Assembly (NCBI RefSeq): GCF_964355755.1
Contig: NC_092677.1
Coordinates: forward strand, 20,742,101-20,806,100
Reading direction: 5' to 3'
Source: Antedon mediterranea
Lineage: Eukaryota; Echinodermata; Crinoidea; Comatulida; Antedonidae
DNA length: 64,000 nucleotides
In this document: positions 25,672-38,565 of the stretch, one piece after another
How positions within the stretch are numbered: position 1 is the stretch's first letter
Layout of the letters: each line of letters begins with the position of its first letter
Translations under genes and position numbers: made by a program
The notes under the pieces: generated by a model
Told to the model about the DNA's origin: nothing
Database searches by the model: none
Seen by the model: the letters and a program-made list of their open reading frames with translations, nothing else

Positions 25672-27843
25672 CATAAAACACCAAAGTGCTTAGAAAAGCT
25701 TCAAATCGCATTTGGAGACGTTTTAAACCATTTTGTTCATTTCGATGAAACTTGGTTACACAAAAACATCAAAGAGCACAAAAGTATTTAAAAACGTTTT
25801 AGACCATTTTGAGCATTCCGACAAAACTTTTTCACACAAAACATCAAAGTGTACAGAATAGCTTTAAATCGCATTTGGAGACGTTTTAGACCATTTTGTA
25901 GTTTTCGAAAAAACTTGTTAACATAAAAACACAAAAGAGCTTCAAATCGCATTTGGAGACGTTTTAGACCCTTTTGTGCATTTCGATGAAACTTGGTTAC
26001 ACAAAAACATCAAAGTGCTTAAAATCACATTAGAAACCGTTTTAGACCATTTTGAGCATTTCGTTAAAACTTTTCACACAAAAACATCAAAGTCCACAAA
26101 ATAGCTTAATATCGTATTTAAAAACGTTTTAGACCATTTTGAGCATTTCGAAAAAAACTTTTCCACACAAAACATCAAAGTTTACAAAATAGCTTCAAAT
26201 CGCATTTGGAGACGTTTTAGACCATTTTGTGATTTTCGAAAAAACTTGTTAACATAAAAACACCAAAGTGCTCAGAATACCTTCAAATCGTATTTTGAGA
26301 CGTTTTAGACAATTTTGTGATTTTCGAAAAAACTTGTTAACATAAAAACACCAAAGTGCTTAGAAAAGCTTCAAATCGCATTTGGAGACGTTTTAGACCA
26401 TTTTGTGCATTTCGATGAAACTTGGTTACACAAAAACATCAAAGTGCTTAAAATCACATTTTGAGCATTTCGTTAAAACTTTTCACACAAAAACATCAAA
26501 GAGCAAAAAATAGCTTAATATCGTATTTAAAAACGTTTTAGACCATTTTGAGCATTTCGACAAAACTTTTTCACACAAAACATCAAAGTGTACAAAATAG
26601 CTTCAAATCGCATTTGGAGACGTTTTAGACAATTTTGTGATTTTCGAAAAAACTTGTTTACATAAAAACACCAAAGTGCTAAGAATAGCTTCCAATCGCA
26701 TTTGGAGACGTTTTAGACCCTTTTGTGCATTTCGATGAAACTTGGTTACACAAAAACATCAAAGTGCTTAAAATCACATTAGAAACCGTTTTAGAACATT
26801 TTGAGCATTTCGTTAAAACTTTTCACACAAAAACATCAAAGTCCACAAAATAGCTTAATATCGTATTTAAAAACGTTTTAGACCATTTTGAGCATTTCGA
26901 AAAAACTTTTCCACACAAAACATCAAAGTTTACAAAATAGCTTCAAATCGCATTTGGAGACGTTTTAGACCATTTTGTGATTTTCGTAAAAACTTGTTAA
27001 CATAAAAACACCAAAGTGCTTAGAAAAGCTTCAAATCACATTTGGAGACGTTTTAGACCATTTTGTGCATTTCGATGAAACTTGGTTACACAAAAACATC
27101 AAAGTGCTTAAAATCACATTTTGAGCATTTCGTTAAAACTTTTCACACAAAAACATCAAAGAGTAAAAAATAGCTTAATATCGTATTTAAAAACGTTTTA
27201 GACCATTTTGAGCATTTCGACAAAAATTTTTCACACAAAACATCAAAGTGTACAGAATAGCTTTAAATCGCATTTGGAGACGTTTTAGACCATTTTGTTC
27301 ATTTCGATGAAACAAAAACACAAAAACATCAAATTGCACAAAATGGCTTAATATGATATGGGAAAACGTTTTAGACCATTTTGAACATTTCGTTAAAAGT
27401 TTTCACAAAAAAACATCAAAGTCCACAAAATAGCTTAATATCGTATTTAAAAACGTTTTAGACCATTTTGAGCATTTCGAAAAAACTTTTTCACACAAAA
27501 CATCAAAGTTTACAAAATAGCTTCAAATCGCATTTGGAGACATTTTAGACCATTTTGTGATTTTCGAAAAAACTTGTTAACATAAAAACACCAAAGTGCT
27601 CAGAATACCTTCAAATCGCATTTTGAGACGTTTTAGACCATTTTGTGATTTTCGAAAAAACTTGTTAACATAAAAACACCAAAGTGCTCAGAATACCTTC
27701 AAATCGTGTTTTGAGACGTTTTAGACCATTTTGTGATTTTGGAAAAACTTGTTAACATAAAAACACCAAAGTGCTCAGAATACCTTCAAATCGCATTTGG
27801 AGACGTTTTAGACCATTTTGTGATTTTCGAAAAAACTTGTTAA
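25672..27843 (+). repeat. 2.17-kb tandem segmental duplication, copy 2
   Basis: Second copy, near-identical to 23501-25671 by eye. It ends where the normal CATAAAAACACC resumes at 27844. Confidence 0.92.
25699..26104 (+). repeat. Module 3, 406 bp (second copy in 2.17-kb tandem)
   Basis: Counterpart of 23528-23933 at offset 2171, with the same CATAAAACACC marker just upstream at 25672. Confidence 0.9.
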
Positions 27844-27959
27844 CATAAAAACACCAAAGTGCTCAGAAAAGCTTCAAATCGCAATTGGAGACGTTTTAAA
27901 CCATTTTGTTCATTTCGATGAAACTTGGTTACACAAAAACATCAAATTGCACAAAATGG

Positions 27960-28046
27960 CTTAATATGGTATGGGAAAACGTTTTAGACCATTTTGAACA
28001 TTTCGAGAAAACTTTTTCACACAAAACTTCAAAGTGTACAGAATAG
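27960..28046 (+). repeat. G monomer (87 bp), representative
   Basis: G starts CTTAATATGGTATGGGAAAA with GAACATTTCGAGAAAAC and AAAACTTCAAAG. It follows a C variant containing CGCAATTGGAG in copies near 2.3, 19.6, 21.9, 22.8, 27.9, 31.4 and 61.6 kb; one near 32.2 kb follows a C without that variant. Confidence 0.9.
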
Positions 28047-28133
28047 CTTCAAATCGCATTAGAAACCGTTTTAGACCATTTTGAGCATTTCGAAAAAACT
28101 TTTTCACACAAAACATCAAAGTTTACAAAATAG
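28047..28133 (+). repeat. H monomer (87 bp), representative
   Basis: H starts CTTCAAATCGCATTAGAAAC, the left part of A joined to the D-like GAAACCGTTTTAG, and ends like B. It follows G, or in another context a C monomer. It reads as an old hybrid monomer later amplified. Confidence 0.88.
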
Positions 28134-28485
28134 CTTCAAATCGCATTTGGAGACGTTTTAGACCATTTTGTGATTTTCGAAAAAACTTGTTAACATAAAA
28201 ACACCAAAGTGCTCAGAATACCTTCAAATCGCATTTTGAGACGTTTTAGACCATTTTGTGATTTTCGAAAAAACTTGTTAACATAAAAATACCAAAGTGC
28301 TCAGAATACCTTCAAATCGTGTTTTGAGACGTTTTAGACCATTTTGTGATTTTCGAAAAAACTTGTTAACATAAAAACACCAAAGTGCTCAGAATACCTT
28401 CAAATCGCATTTGGAGACGTTTTAGACCATTTTGTGATTTTCGAAAAAACTTATTAACATAAAAACACCAAAGTGCTCAGAAAAG

Positions 28486-28891
28486 CTTCAAATCGCATTT
28501 GGAGACGTTTTAAACCATTTTGTTCATTTCGATGAAACTTGGTTACACAAAAACATCAAAGAGCACAAAAGTATTTAAAAACGTTTTAGACCATTTTGAG
28601 CATTCCGACAAAACTTTTTCACACAAAACATCAAAGTGTACAGAATAGCTTTAAATCGCATTTGGAGACGTTTTAGACCATTTTGTAGTTTTCGAAAAAA
28701 CTTGTTAACATAAAAACACAAAAGAGCTTCAAATCGCATTTGGAGACGTTTTAGACCCTTTTGTGCATTTCGATGAAACTTGGTTACACAAAAACATCAA
28801 AGTGCTTAAAATCACATTAGAAACCGTTTTAGATCATTTTGAGCATTTCGTTAAAACTTTTCACACAAAAACATCAAAGTCCACAAAATAG
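28486..28891 (+). repeat. Module 3, 406 bp
   Basis: Same block. D carries TTTTAGATCATTTTG in place of TTTTAGACCATTTTG. The preceding A has CTTATTAACAT, losing the HpaI site. Confidence 0.9.
28649..28726 (+). repeat. L monomer (78 bp), representative
   Basis: L is an A-like monomer starting CTTTAAATCG with GTAGTTTTCG. It is 10 bp short at the 3' end, finishing AACACAAAAGAG. It sits in the middle of module 3. Confidence 0.92.
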
Positions 28892-29927
28892 CTTAATATC
28901 GTATTCAAAAACGTTTTAGACCATTTTGAGCATTTCGAAAAAACTTTTTCACACAAAACATCAAAGTTTACAAAATAGCTTCAAATCGCAGTTGGAGACG
29001 TTTTAGACCATTTTGTGATTTTCGAAAAAACTTGTTAACATAAAAACACCAAAGTGCTCAGAATACCTTCAAATCGCATTTTGAGACGTTTTAGACCATT
29101 TTGTGATTTTCGAAAAAACAACATAAAAACACCAAAGTGCTCAGAATACCTTCAAATCGCATTTGGAGACGTTTTAGACCATTTTGTGATTTTGGAAAAA
29201 ACTTGTTAACATAAAAACACCAAAGTGCTCAGAATACCTTCAAATCGTATTTTGAGACGTTTTAGACAATTTTGTGATTTTCGAAAAAACTTGTTAACAT
29301 AAAAACACCAAAGTGCTTAGAAAAGCTTCAAATCGCATTTGGAGACGTTTTAGACCATTTTGTGCATTTCGATGAAACTTGGTTACACAAAAACATCAAA
29401 GTGTACAGAATAGCTTCAAATCGCATTAGAAACCGTTTTAGACCATTTTGAGCATTTCGAAAAAACTTTTTCACACAAAACATCAAAGTGTACAAAATAG
29501 CTTCAAATCGCATTTGGAGACGTTTTAGACAATTTTGTGATTTTCGAAAAAACTTGTTTACATAAAAACACCAAAGTGCTAAGAATAGCTTCCAATCGCA
29601 TTTGGAGACGTTTTAGACCCTTTTGTGCATTTCGATGAAACTTGGTTACACAAAAACATCAAAGTGCTTAAAATCACATTAGAAACCGTTTTAGACCATT
29701 TTGAGCATTTCGTTACAATTTTTCACAGAAAAACATCAAAGAGCAAAAAATAGCTTAATATCGTATTTAAAAACGTTTTAGACCATTTTGAGCATTTCGA
29801 CAAAACTTTTTCACACAAAACATCAAAGTGTACAGAATAGCTTAATATCGCATTTGGAGACGTTTTAACCCATTTTGAGCATTTCGATAAAATTTTACAC
29901 ACAAAAACATCAAAGTGCACAAAATAG

Positions 29928-30902
29928 CTTAATATGGTATTTAAAAACGTTTTAGAACATTTTGAGCATTTCAACAAAACTTTTTCTCACAAAACATCAA
30001 AGTGTACAGAATAGCTTCAAATCGCATTTGGAGACGTTTTAGACCATTTTGTGCATTTCGATGAAACTTGGTTACACAAAAACATCAAAGTGCTTAAAAT
30101 CACATTTTGAGCATTTCGTTAAAACTTTTCACACAAAAACATCAAAGTCCACAAAATAGCTTAATATCGTATTTAAAAACGTTTTAGACCATTTTGAGCA
30201 TTTCGAAAAAACTTTTCCACACAAAACATCAAAGTTTACAAAATAGCTTCAAATCGCATTTGGAGACGTTTTAGACCATTTTGTGATTTTCGAAAAAACT
30301 TGTTAACATAAAAACACCAAAGTGCTCAGAATACCTTCAAATCGTGTTTTGAGACGTTTTAGACCATTTTGTAATTTTCGAAAAAACTTGTTAACATAAA
30401 AACACCAAAGTGCTCAGAATACCTTCACATCGCATTTTGAGACGTTTTAGACCATTTTGTGATTTTCGAAAAAACTTGTTAACATAAAAACACCAAAGTG
30501 CTTAGAAAAGCTTGAAATCGCATTTGGAGACGTTTTAGACCATTTTGTGCATTTCGATGAAACTTGGTTAAAGTGCTTAAAATCACATTTTGAGCATTTC
30601 GTTAAAACTTTTCACACAAAAACATCAAAGAGTAAAAAATAGCTTAATATCGTATTTAAAAACGTTTTAGACCATTTTGAGCATTTCGACAAAATTTTTT
30701 CACACAAAACATCAAAGTGTACAGAATAGCTTTAAATCGCATTTGGAGACGTTTTAGACCATTTTGTTCATTTCGATGAAACAAAAACACAAAAACATCA
30801 AATTGCACAAAATGGCTTAATATGATATGGGAAAACGTTTTAGACCATTTTGAACATTTCGTTAAAAGTTTTCACAAAAAAACATCAAAGTCCACAAAAT
30901 AG
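29928..30902 (+). repeat. Module 2, 975 bp (13-bp deletion)
   Basis: The copy has the same 13-bp deletion in C as the copies at 852 and 60109. Offsets are 29076 bp from the first and 30181 bp to the last. Confidence 0.93.
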
Positions 30903-31602
30903 CTTAATATCGTATTTAAAAACGTTTTAGACCATTTTGAGCATTTCGAAAAAACTTTTTCACACAAAACATCAAAGTTTACAAAATAGCTTCAAATCGC
31001 ATTTGGAGACGTTTTAGACCATTTTGTGATTTTCGAAAAAACTTGTTAACATAAAAACACCAAAGTGCTCAGAATACCTTCAAATCGCATTTTGAGACGT
31101 TTTAGACCATTTTGTGATTTTCGAAAAAACTTGTTAACATAAAAACACCAAAGTGCTCAGAATACCTTCAAATCGTGTTTTGAGACGTTTTAGACCATTT
31201 TGTGATTTTGGAAAAACTAGTTAACATAAAAACACCAAAGTGCTCAGAATACCTTCAAATCGCATTTGGAGACGTTTTAGACCATTTTGTGATTTTCGAA
31301 AAAACTTGTTAACATAAAAACACCAAAGTGCTCAGAAAAGCTTCAAATCGCAATTGGAGACGTTTTAAACCATTTTGTTCATTTCGATGAAACTTGGTTA
31401 CACAAAAACATCAAATTGCACAAAATGGCTTAATATGGTATGGGAAAACGTTTTAGACCATTTTGAACATTTCGAGAAAACTTTTTCACACAAAACTTCA
31501 AAGTGTACAGAATAGCTTCAAATCGCATTAGAAACCGTTTTAGACCATTTTGAGCATTTCGAAAAAACTTTTTCACACAAAACATCAAAGTTTACAAAAT
31601 AG

Positions 31603-32130
31603 CTTCAAATCGCATTTGGAGACGTTTTAGACCATTTTGTGATTTTCGAAAAAACTTGTTAACATAAAAACACCAAAGTGCTCAGAATACCTTCAAATCG
31701 CATTTTGAGACGTTTTAGACCATTTTGTGATTTTCGAAAAAACTTGTTAACATAAAAATACCAAAGTGCTCAGAATACCTTCAAATCGTGTTTTGAGACG
31801 TTTTAGACCATTTTGTGATTTTCGAAAAAACCTGTTAACATAAAAACACCAAAGTGCTCAGAATACCTTCAAATCGCATTTGGAGACGTTTTAGACCATT
31901 TTGTGATTTTCGAAAAAACTTGTTAACATAAAAACACCAAAGTGCTCAGAATACCTTCAAATCGTGTTTTGAGACGTTTTAGACCATTTTGTGATTTTCG
32001 AAAAAACTTGTTAACATAAAAACACCAAAGTGCTCAGAATACCTTCAAATCGCATTTGGAGACGTTTTAGACCATTTTGTGATTTTCGTAAAAACTTGTT
32101 AACATAAAAACACCAAAGTGCTTAGAAAAG
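31603..32130 (+). repeat. Run of six A monomers (6 x 88 bp)
   Basis: Exactly 528 bp between an H monomer on the left and a C-like monomer starting TTTCAAATCG at 32131. GTGTTTT-type and GCATTTG/GCATTTT-type monomers alternate, as in the other long A runs. One monomer carries CCTGTTAAC in place of CTTGTTAAC. Confidence 0.92.
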
Positions 32131-33498
32131 TTTCAAATCGCATTTGGAGACGTTTTAGACCATTTTGTTCATTTCGATGAAACTTGGTTACACAAAAACA
32201 TCAAATTGCACAAAATGGCTTAATATGGTATGGGAAAACGTTTTAGACCATTTTGAACATTTCGAGAAAACTTTTTCACACAAAACTTCAAAGTGTACAG
32301 AATAGCTTCAAATCGCATTAGAAACCGTTTTAGACCATTTTGAGCATTTCGAAAAAACTTTTTCACACAAAACATCAAAGTTTACAAAATAGCTTCAAAT
32401 CACATTTGGAGACGTTTTAGACCATTTTGTGATTTTCAAAAAAACTTGTTAACATAAAAACACCCAAGTGCTCAGAATACCTTCAAATCGCATTTTGAGA
32501 CGTTTTAGACCATTTTGTGATTTTCGGAAAAACTTGTTAACATAAAAACACCAAAGTGCTTAGAAAAGCTTCAAATCGCATTTGGAGACGTTTTAGACCA
32601 TTTTGTAATTTTCGAAAAAACTTGTTAACATAAAAACACCAAAGTGCTCAGAATACCTTCACATCGCATTTTGAGACGTTTTAGAGCATTTTGTGATTTT
32701 CGAAAAAACTTGTTAACATAAAAACACCAAAGTGCTTAGAAAAGCTTGAAATCGCATTTGGAGACGTTTTAGACCATTTTGTGCATTTCGATGAAACTTG
32801 GTTACACAAAAACATCAAAGTGCTTAAAATCACATTTTGAGCATTTCGTTAAAACTTTTCACACAAAAACATCAAAGAGTAAAAAATAGCTTAATATCGT
32901 ATTTAAAAACGTTTTAGACCATTTTGAGCATTTCGACAAAATTTTTTCACACAAAACATCAAAGTTTACAAAATAGCTTCAAATCGCATTTGGAGACGTT
33001 TTAGACCATTTTGTGATTTTCGAAAAAACTTGTTAACATAAAAACACCAAAGTACTCAGAATACCTTCAAATCGCATTTTGAGACGTTTTAGACCATTTT
33101 GTGATTTTCGAAAAAACAACATAAAAACACCAAAGTACTCAGAATACCTTCAAATCGCATTTGGAGACGTTTTAGACCATTTTGTGATTTTCGAAAAAAC
33201 TTGTTAACATAAAAACACCAAAGTGCTCAGAATACCTTCAAATCGTATTTTGAGACGTTTTAGACAATTTTGTGATTTTCGAAAAAACTTGTTAACATAA
33301 AAACACCAAAGTGCTTAGAAAATCTTCAAATCGCATTTGGAGACGTTTTAGACCATTTTGTGCATTTCGATGAAACTTGGTTACACAAAAACATCAAAGT
33401 GTACAGAATAGCTTCAAATCGCATTAGAAACCGTTTTAGACCATTTTAAGCATTTCGAAAAAACTTTTTCACACAAAACATCAAAGTGTACAAAATAG
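32131..33498 (+). repeat. Mixed monomers between A run and module 3
   Basis: Holds C, G, H, short A runs, a C-E pair, an O monomer and further A monomers (one with the 5-bp deletion giving AAAAAACAACATAA), then C, H and the module 3 boundary. AAAGTACTCAG occurs twice (near 33051 and 33134), and also near 57776, suggesting common descent with 57.7 kb. No gene or other element was seen. Confidence 0.85.
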
Positions 33499-33904
33499 CT
33501 TCAAATCGCATTTGGAGACGTTTTAAACCATTTTGTTCATTTCGATGAAACTTGGTTACACAAAAACATCAAAGAGCACAAAAGTATTTAAAAACGTTTT
33601 AGACCATTTTGAGCATTCCGACAAAACTTTTTCACACAAAACATCAAAGTGTACAGAATAGCTTTAAATCGCATTTGGAGACGTTTTAGACCATTTTGTA
33701 GTTTTCGAAAAAACTTGTTAACATAAAAACACAAAAGAGCTTCAAATCGCATTTGGAGACGTTTTAGACCCTTTTGTGCATTTCGATGAAACTTGGTTAC
33801 ACAAAAACATCAAAGTGCTTAAAATCACATTAGAAACCGTTTTAGACCATTTTGAGCATTTCGTTAAAACTTTTCACACAAAAACATCAAAGTCCACAAA
33901 ATAG
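33499..33904 (+). repeat. Module 3, 406 bp
   Basis: Same block, but entered from a B-type tail (ACAAAATAG) rather than an A tail. A recombination joint therefore lies at or near its left boundary. Confidence 0.88.
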
Positions 33905-34811
33905 CTTAATATCGTTTTTAAAAACGTTTTAGACCATTTTGAGCATTTCGAAAAAACTTTTCCACACAAAACATCAAAGTTTACAAAATAGCTTCAAATC
34001 GCATTTGGAGACGTTTTAGACCATTTTGTGATTTTCGAAAAAACTTGTTAACATAAAAACACCAAAGTGCTCAGAATACCTTCAAATCGTATTTTGAGAC
34101 GTTTTCGACAATTTTGTGATTTTCGAAAAAACTTGTTAACATAAAAACACCAAAGTGCTTAGAAAAGCTTCAAATCGCATTTGGAGACGTTTTAGACCAT
34201 TTTGTGCATTTCGATGAAACTTGGTTACACAAAAACATCAAAGTGCTTAAAATCACATTTTGAGCATTTCGTTAAAACTTTTCACACAAAAACATCAAAG
34301 AGCAAAAAATAGCTTAATATCGTATTTAAAAACGTTTTAGACCATTTTGAGCATTTCGAAAAAACTTTTTCACACAAAACATCAAAGTTTACAAAATAGC
34401 TTCAAATCGCATTTGGAGACGTTTTAGACCATTTTGTGATTTTCGAAAAAACTTGTTAACATAAAAACACCAAAGTGCTCAGAAAAGCTTCAAATCGCAT
34501 TTGGAGACGTTTTAAACCATTTTGTTCATTTCGATGAAACTTGGTTACACAAAAACATCAAAGAGCACAAAAGTATTTAAAAACGTTTTAGACCATTTTG
34601 AGCATTCCGACAAAACTTTTTCACACAAAACATCAAAGTGTACAGAATAGCTTTAAATCGCATTTGGAGACGTTTTAACCCATTTTGAGCATTTCGATAA
34701 AATTTTACAAACAAAAACATCAAAGTGCACAAAATAGCTTAATATGGTATTTAAAAACGTTTTAGACCATTTTGAGCATTTCAACAAAACTTTTTCTCAC
34801 AAAACATCAAA

Positions 34812-36468
34812 GTGTACAGAATAGCTTCAAATCGCATTTGGAGACGTTTTAGACCATTTTGTGCATTTCGATGAAACTTGGTTACACAAAAACATCAAAG
34901 TGCTTAAAATCACATTTTGAGCATTTCGTTAAAACTTTTCACACAAAAACATCAAAGTCCACAAAATAGCTTAATATCGTATTTAAAAACGTTTTAGACC
35001 ATTTTGAGCATTTCGAAAAAACTTTTCCACACAAAACATCAAAGTTTACAAAATAGCTTCAAATCGCATTTGGAGACGTTTTAGACCATTTTGTGATTTT
35101 CGTAAAAACTTGTTAACATAAAAACACCAAAGTACTTAGAAAAGCTTCAAATCGCATTTGGAGACGTTTTAGACCATTTTGTGCATTTCGATGAAACTTG
35201 GTTACACAAAAACATCAAAGTGCTTAAAATCACATTTTGAACATTTCGTTAAAAGTTTTCACACAAAAACATCAAAGAGTAAAAAATAGCTTAATATCGT
35301 ATTTAAAAACGTTTTAGACCATTTTGAGCATTTCGAAAAAACTTTTCCACACAAAACATCAAAGTTTACAAAATAGCTTCAAATCGCATTTGGAGACGTT
35401 TTAGACCATTTTGTGATTTTCGAAAAAACTTGTTAACATAAAAACACCAAAGTGCTCAGAATACCTTCAAATCGCATTTGGAGACGTTTTAGACCATTTT
35501 GTGATTTTCGAAAAAACTTGTTAACATAAAAACACCAAAGTGCTCAGAAAAGCTTCAAATCGCATTTGGAGACGTTTTAAACCATTTTGTTCATTTCGAT
35601 GAAACTTGGTTACACAAAAACATCAAAGAGCACAAAAGTATTTAAAAACGTTTTAGACCATTTTGAGCATTCCGACAAAACTTTTTCACACAAAACTTCA
35701 AAGTGTACAGAATAGCTTTAAATCGCATTTGGAGACGTTTTAGACCATTTTGTAGTTTTCGAAAAAACTTGTTAACATAAAAACACAAAAGAGCTTCAAA
35801 TCGCATTTGGAGACGTTTTAGACCCTTTTGTGCATTTCGATGAAACTTGGTTACACAAAAACATCAAAGTGCTTAAAATCACATTAGAAACCGTTTTAGA
35901 CCATTTTGAGCATTTCGTTAAAACTTTTCACACAAAAACATCAAAGTCCACAAAATAGCTTAATATCGTATTTAAAAACGTTTTAGACAATTTTGAGCAT
36001 TTCGAAAAAACTTTTTCACACAAAACATCAAAGTTTACAAAATAGCTTCAAATCGCATTTGGAGACGTTTTAGACCATTTTGTGATTTTCGAAAAAACTT
36101 GTTAACATAAAAACACCAAAGTGCTCAGAATACCTTCAAATCGCATTTTGAGACGTTTTAGACCATTTTGTTCATTTCGATGAAACAAAAACACAAAAAT
36201 ATCAAATTGCACAAAATGGCTTAATATGATATGGGAAAACGTTTTAGACCATTTTGAACATTTCGTTAAAAGTTTTCACACAAAAACATCAAAGTCCACA
36301 AAATAGCTTAATATCGTATTTAAAAACGTTTTAGACCATTTTGAGCATTTCGAAAAAACTTTTCCACACAAAACATCAAAGTTTACAAAAGAGCTTCAAA
36401 TCGCATTTGGAGACGTTTTAGACCATTTTGTGATTTTCGAAAAAACTTGTTAACATAAAAACACAAAA
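34812..36468 (+). repeat. 1.66-kb tandem segmental duplication, copy 1
   Basis: The offset to copy 2 is 1657, anchored on GATTTTCGTAAAAAC at 35095 and 36752. The joint is seen at AACACAAAAGTGTACAG near 36461, where an A monomer body runs into an F tail. This segment also matches 6.5-8.2 kb at offset 28304. Confidence 0.9.
35553..35958 (+). repeat. Module 3, 406 bp (tandem copy 1)
   Basis: B' here ends AAAACTTCAAAG in place of AAAACATCAAAG, a marker repeated in the counterpart at 37210-37615 within the 1657-bp tandem duplication. Confidence 0.9.
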
Positions 36469-38125
36469 GTGTACAGAATAGCTTCAAATCGCATTTGGAG
36501 ACGTTTTAGACCATTTTGTGCATTTCGATGAAACTTGGTTACACAAAAACATCAAAGTGCTTAAAATCACATTTTGAGCATTTCGTTAAAACTTTTCACA
36601 CCAAAACATCAAAGTCCACAAAATAGCTTAATATCGTATTTAAAAACGTTTTAGACCATTTTGAGCATTTCGAAAAAACTTTTCCACACAAAACATCAAA
36701 GTTTACAAAATAGCTTCAAATCGCATTTGGAGACGTTTTAGACCATTTTGTGATTTTCGTAAAAACTTGTTAACATAAAAAAACCAAAGTGCTTAGAAAA
36801 GCTTCAAATCGCATTTGGAGACGTTTTAGACCATTTTGTGCATTTCGATGAAACTTGGTTACACAAAAACATCAAAGTGCTTAAAATCACATTTTGAACA
36901 TTTCGTTAAAAGTTTTCACACAAAAACATCAAAGAGTAAAAAATAGCTTAATATCGTATTTAAAAACGTTTTAGACCATTTTGAGCATTTCGAAAAAACT
37001 TTTCCACACAAAACATCAAAGTTTACAAAATAGCTTCAAATCGCATTTGGAGACATTTTAGACCATTTTGTGATTTTCGAAAAAACTTGTTAACATAAAA
37101 ACACCAAAGTGCTCAGAATACCTTCAAATCGCATTTAGAGACGTTTTAGACCATTTTGTGATTTTCGAAAAAACTTGTTAACATAAAAACACCAAAGTGC
37201 TCAGAAAAGCTTCAAATCGCATTTGGAGACGTTTTAAACCATTTTGTTCATTTCGATGAAACTTGGTTACACAAAAACATCAAAGAGCACAAAAGTATTT
37301 AAAAACGTTTTAGACCATTTTGAGCATTCCGACAAAACTTTTTCACACAAAACTTCAAAGTGTACAGAATAGCTTTAAATCGCATTTGGAGACGTTTTAG
37401 ACCATTTTGTAGTTTTCGAAAAAACTTGTTAACATAAAAACACAAAAGAGCTTCAAATCGCATTTGGAGACGTTTTAGACCCTTTTGTGCATTTCGATGA
37501 AACTTGGTTACACAAAAACATCAAAGTGCTTAAAATCACATTAGAAACCGTTTTAGACCATTTTGAGCATTTCGTTAAAACTTTTCACACAAAAACATCA
37601 AAGTCCTCAAAATAGCTTAATATCGTATTTAAAAACGTTTTAGACAATTTTGAGCATTTCGAAAAAACTTTTTCACACAAAACATCAAAGTTTACAAAAT
37701 AGCTTCAAATCGCATTTGGAGACGTTTTAGACCATTTTGTGATTTTCGAAAAAACTTGTTAACATAAAAACACCAAAGTGCTCAGAATACCTTCAAATCG
37801 CATTTTGAGACGTTTTAGACCATTTTGTTCATTTCGATGAAACAAAAACACAAAAACATCAAATATCACAAAATGGCTTAATATGATATGGGAAAACGTT
37901 TTAGACCATTTTGAACATTTCGTTAAAAGTTTTCACACAAAAACATCAAAGTCCACAAAATAGCTTAATATCGTATTTAAAAACGTTTTAGACCATTTTG
38001 AGCATTTCGAAAAAACTTTTCCACACAAAACATCAAAGTTTACAAAAGAGCTTCAAATCGCATTTGGAGACGTTTTAGACCATTTTGTGATTTTCGAAAA
38101 AACTTGTTAACATAAAAACACAAAA
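36469..38125 (+). repeat. 1.66-kb tandem segmental duplication, copy 2
   Basis: Second copy of 34812-36468. A short private change AAATATCAC replaces AAATTGCAC near 37862. The normal A tail resumes at 38126. Confidence 0.9.
37210..37615 (+). repeat. Module 3, 406 bp (tandem copy 2)
   Basis: Counterpart of 35553-35958 at offset 1657, sharing AAAACTTCAAAG. It has a private AAGTCCTCAAAATAG near its end. Confidence 0.9.
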
Positions 38126-38565
38126 GTGCTCAGAATACCTTCAAATCGCATTTGGAGACGTTTTAGACCATTTTGTGATTTTCGAAAAAACTTGTTTACA
38201 TAAAAACACGAAAGTGCTAAGAATAGCTTCCAATCGCATTTGGAGACGTTTTAGACCCTTTTGTGCATTTCGATGAAACTTGGTTACACAAAAACATCAA
38301 AGTGCTTAAAATCACATTAGAAACCGTTTTAGACCATTTTGAGCATTTCGTTAAAATTTTTCACAGAAAAACATCAAAGAGCAAAAAATAGCTTAATATC
38401 GTATTTAAAAACGTTTTAGACCATTTTGAGCATTTCGACAAAACTTTTTCACACAAAATATCAAAGTGTACAGAATAGCTTCAAATCGCATTTTGAGACG
38501 TTTTAACCCATTTTGAGCATTTCGATAAAATTTTACACACAAAAACATCAAAGTGCACAAAATAG

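Larger units (their letters stand above)
27107..30144 (+). repeat. Dispersed 3.0-kb duplication, copy 2 of 3
   Basis: Counterpart of 1500-4537 with no net length change across the segment. Its end overlaps the start of a module 2 copy that itself matches 852 onward, so the two homologies meet in F. Confidence 0.88.
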
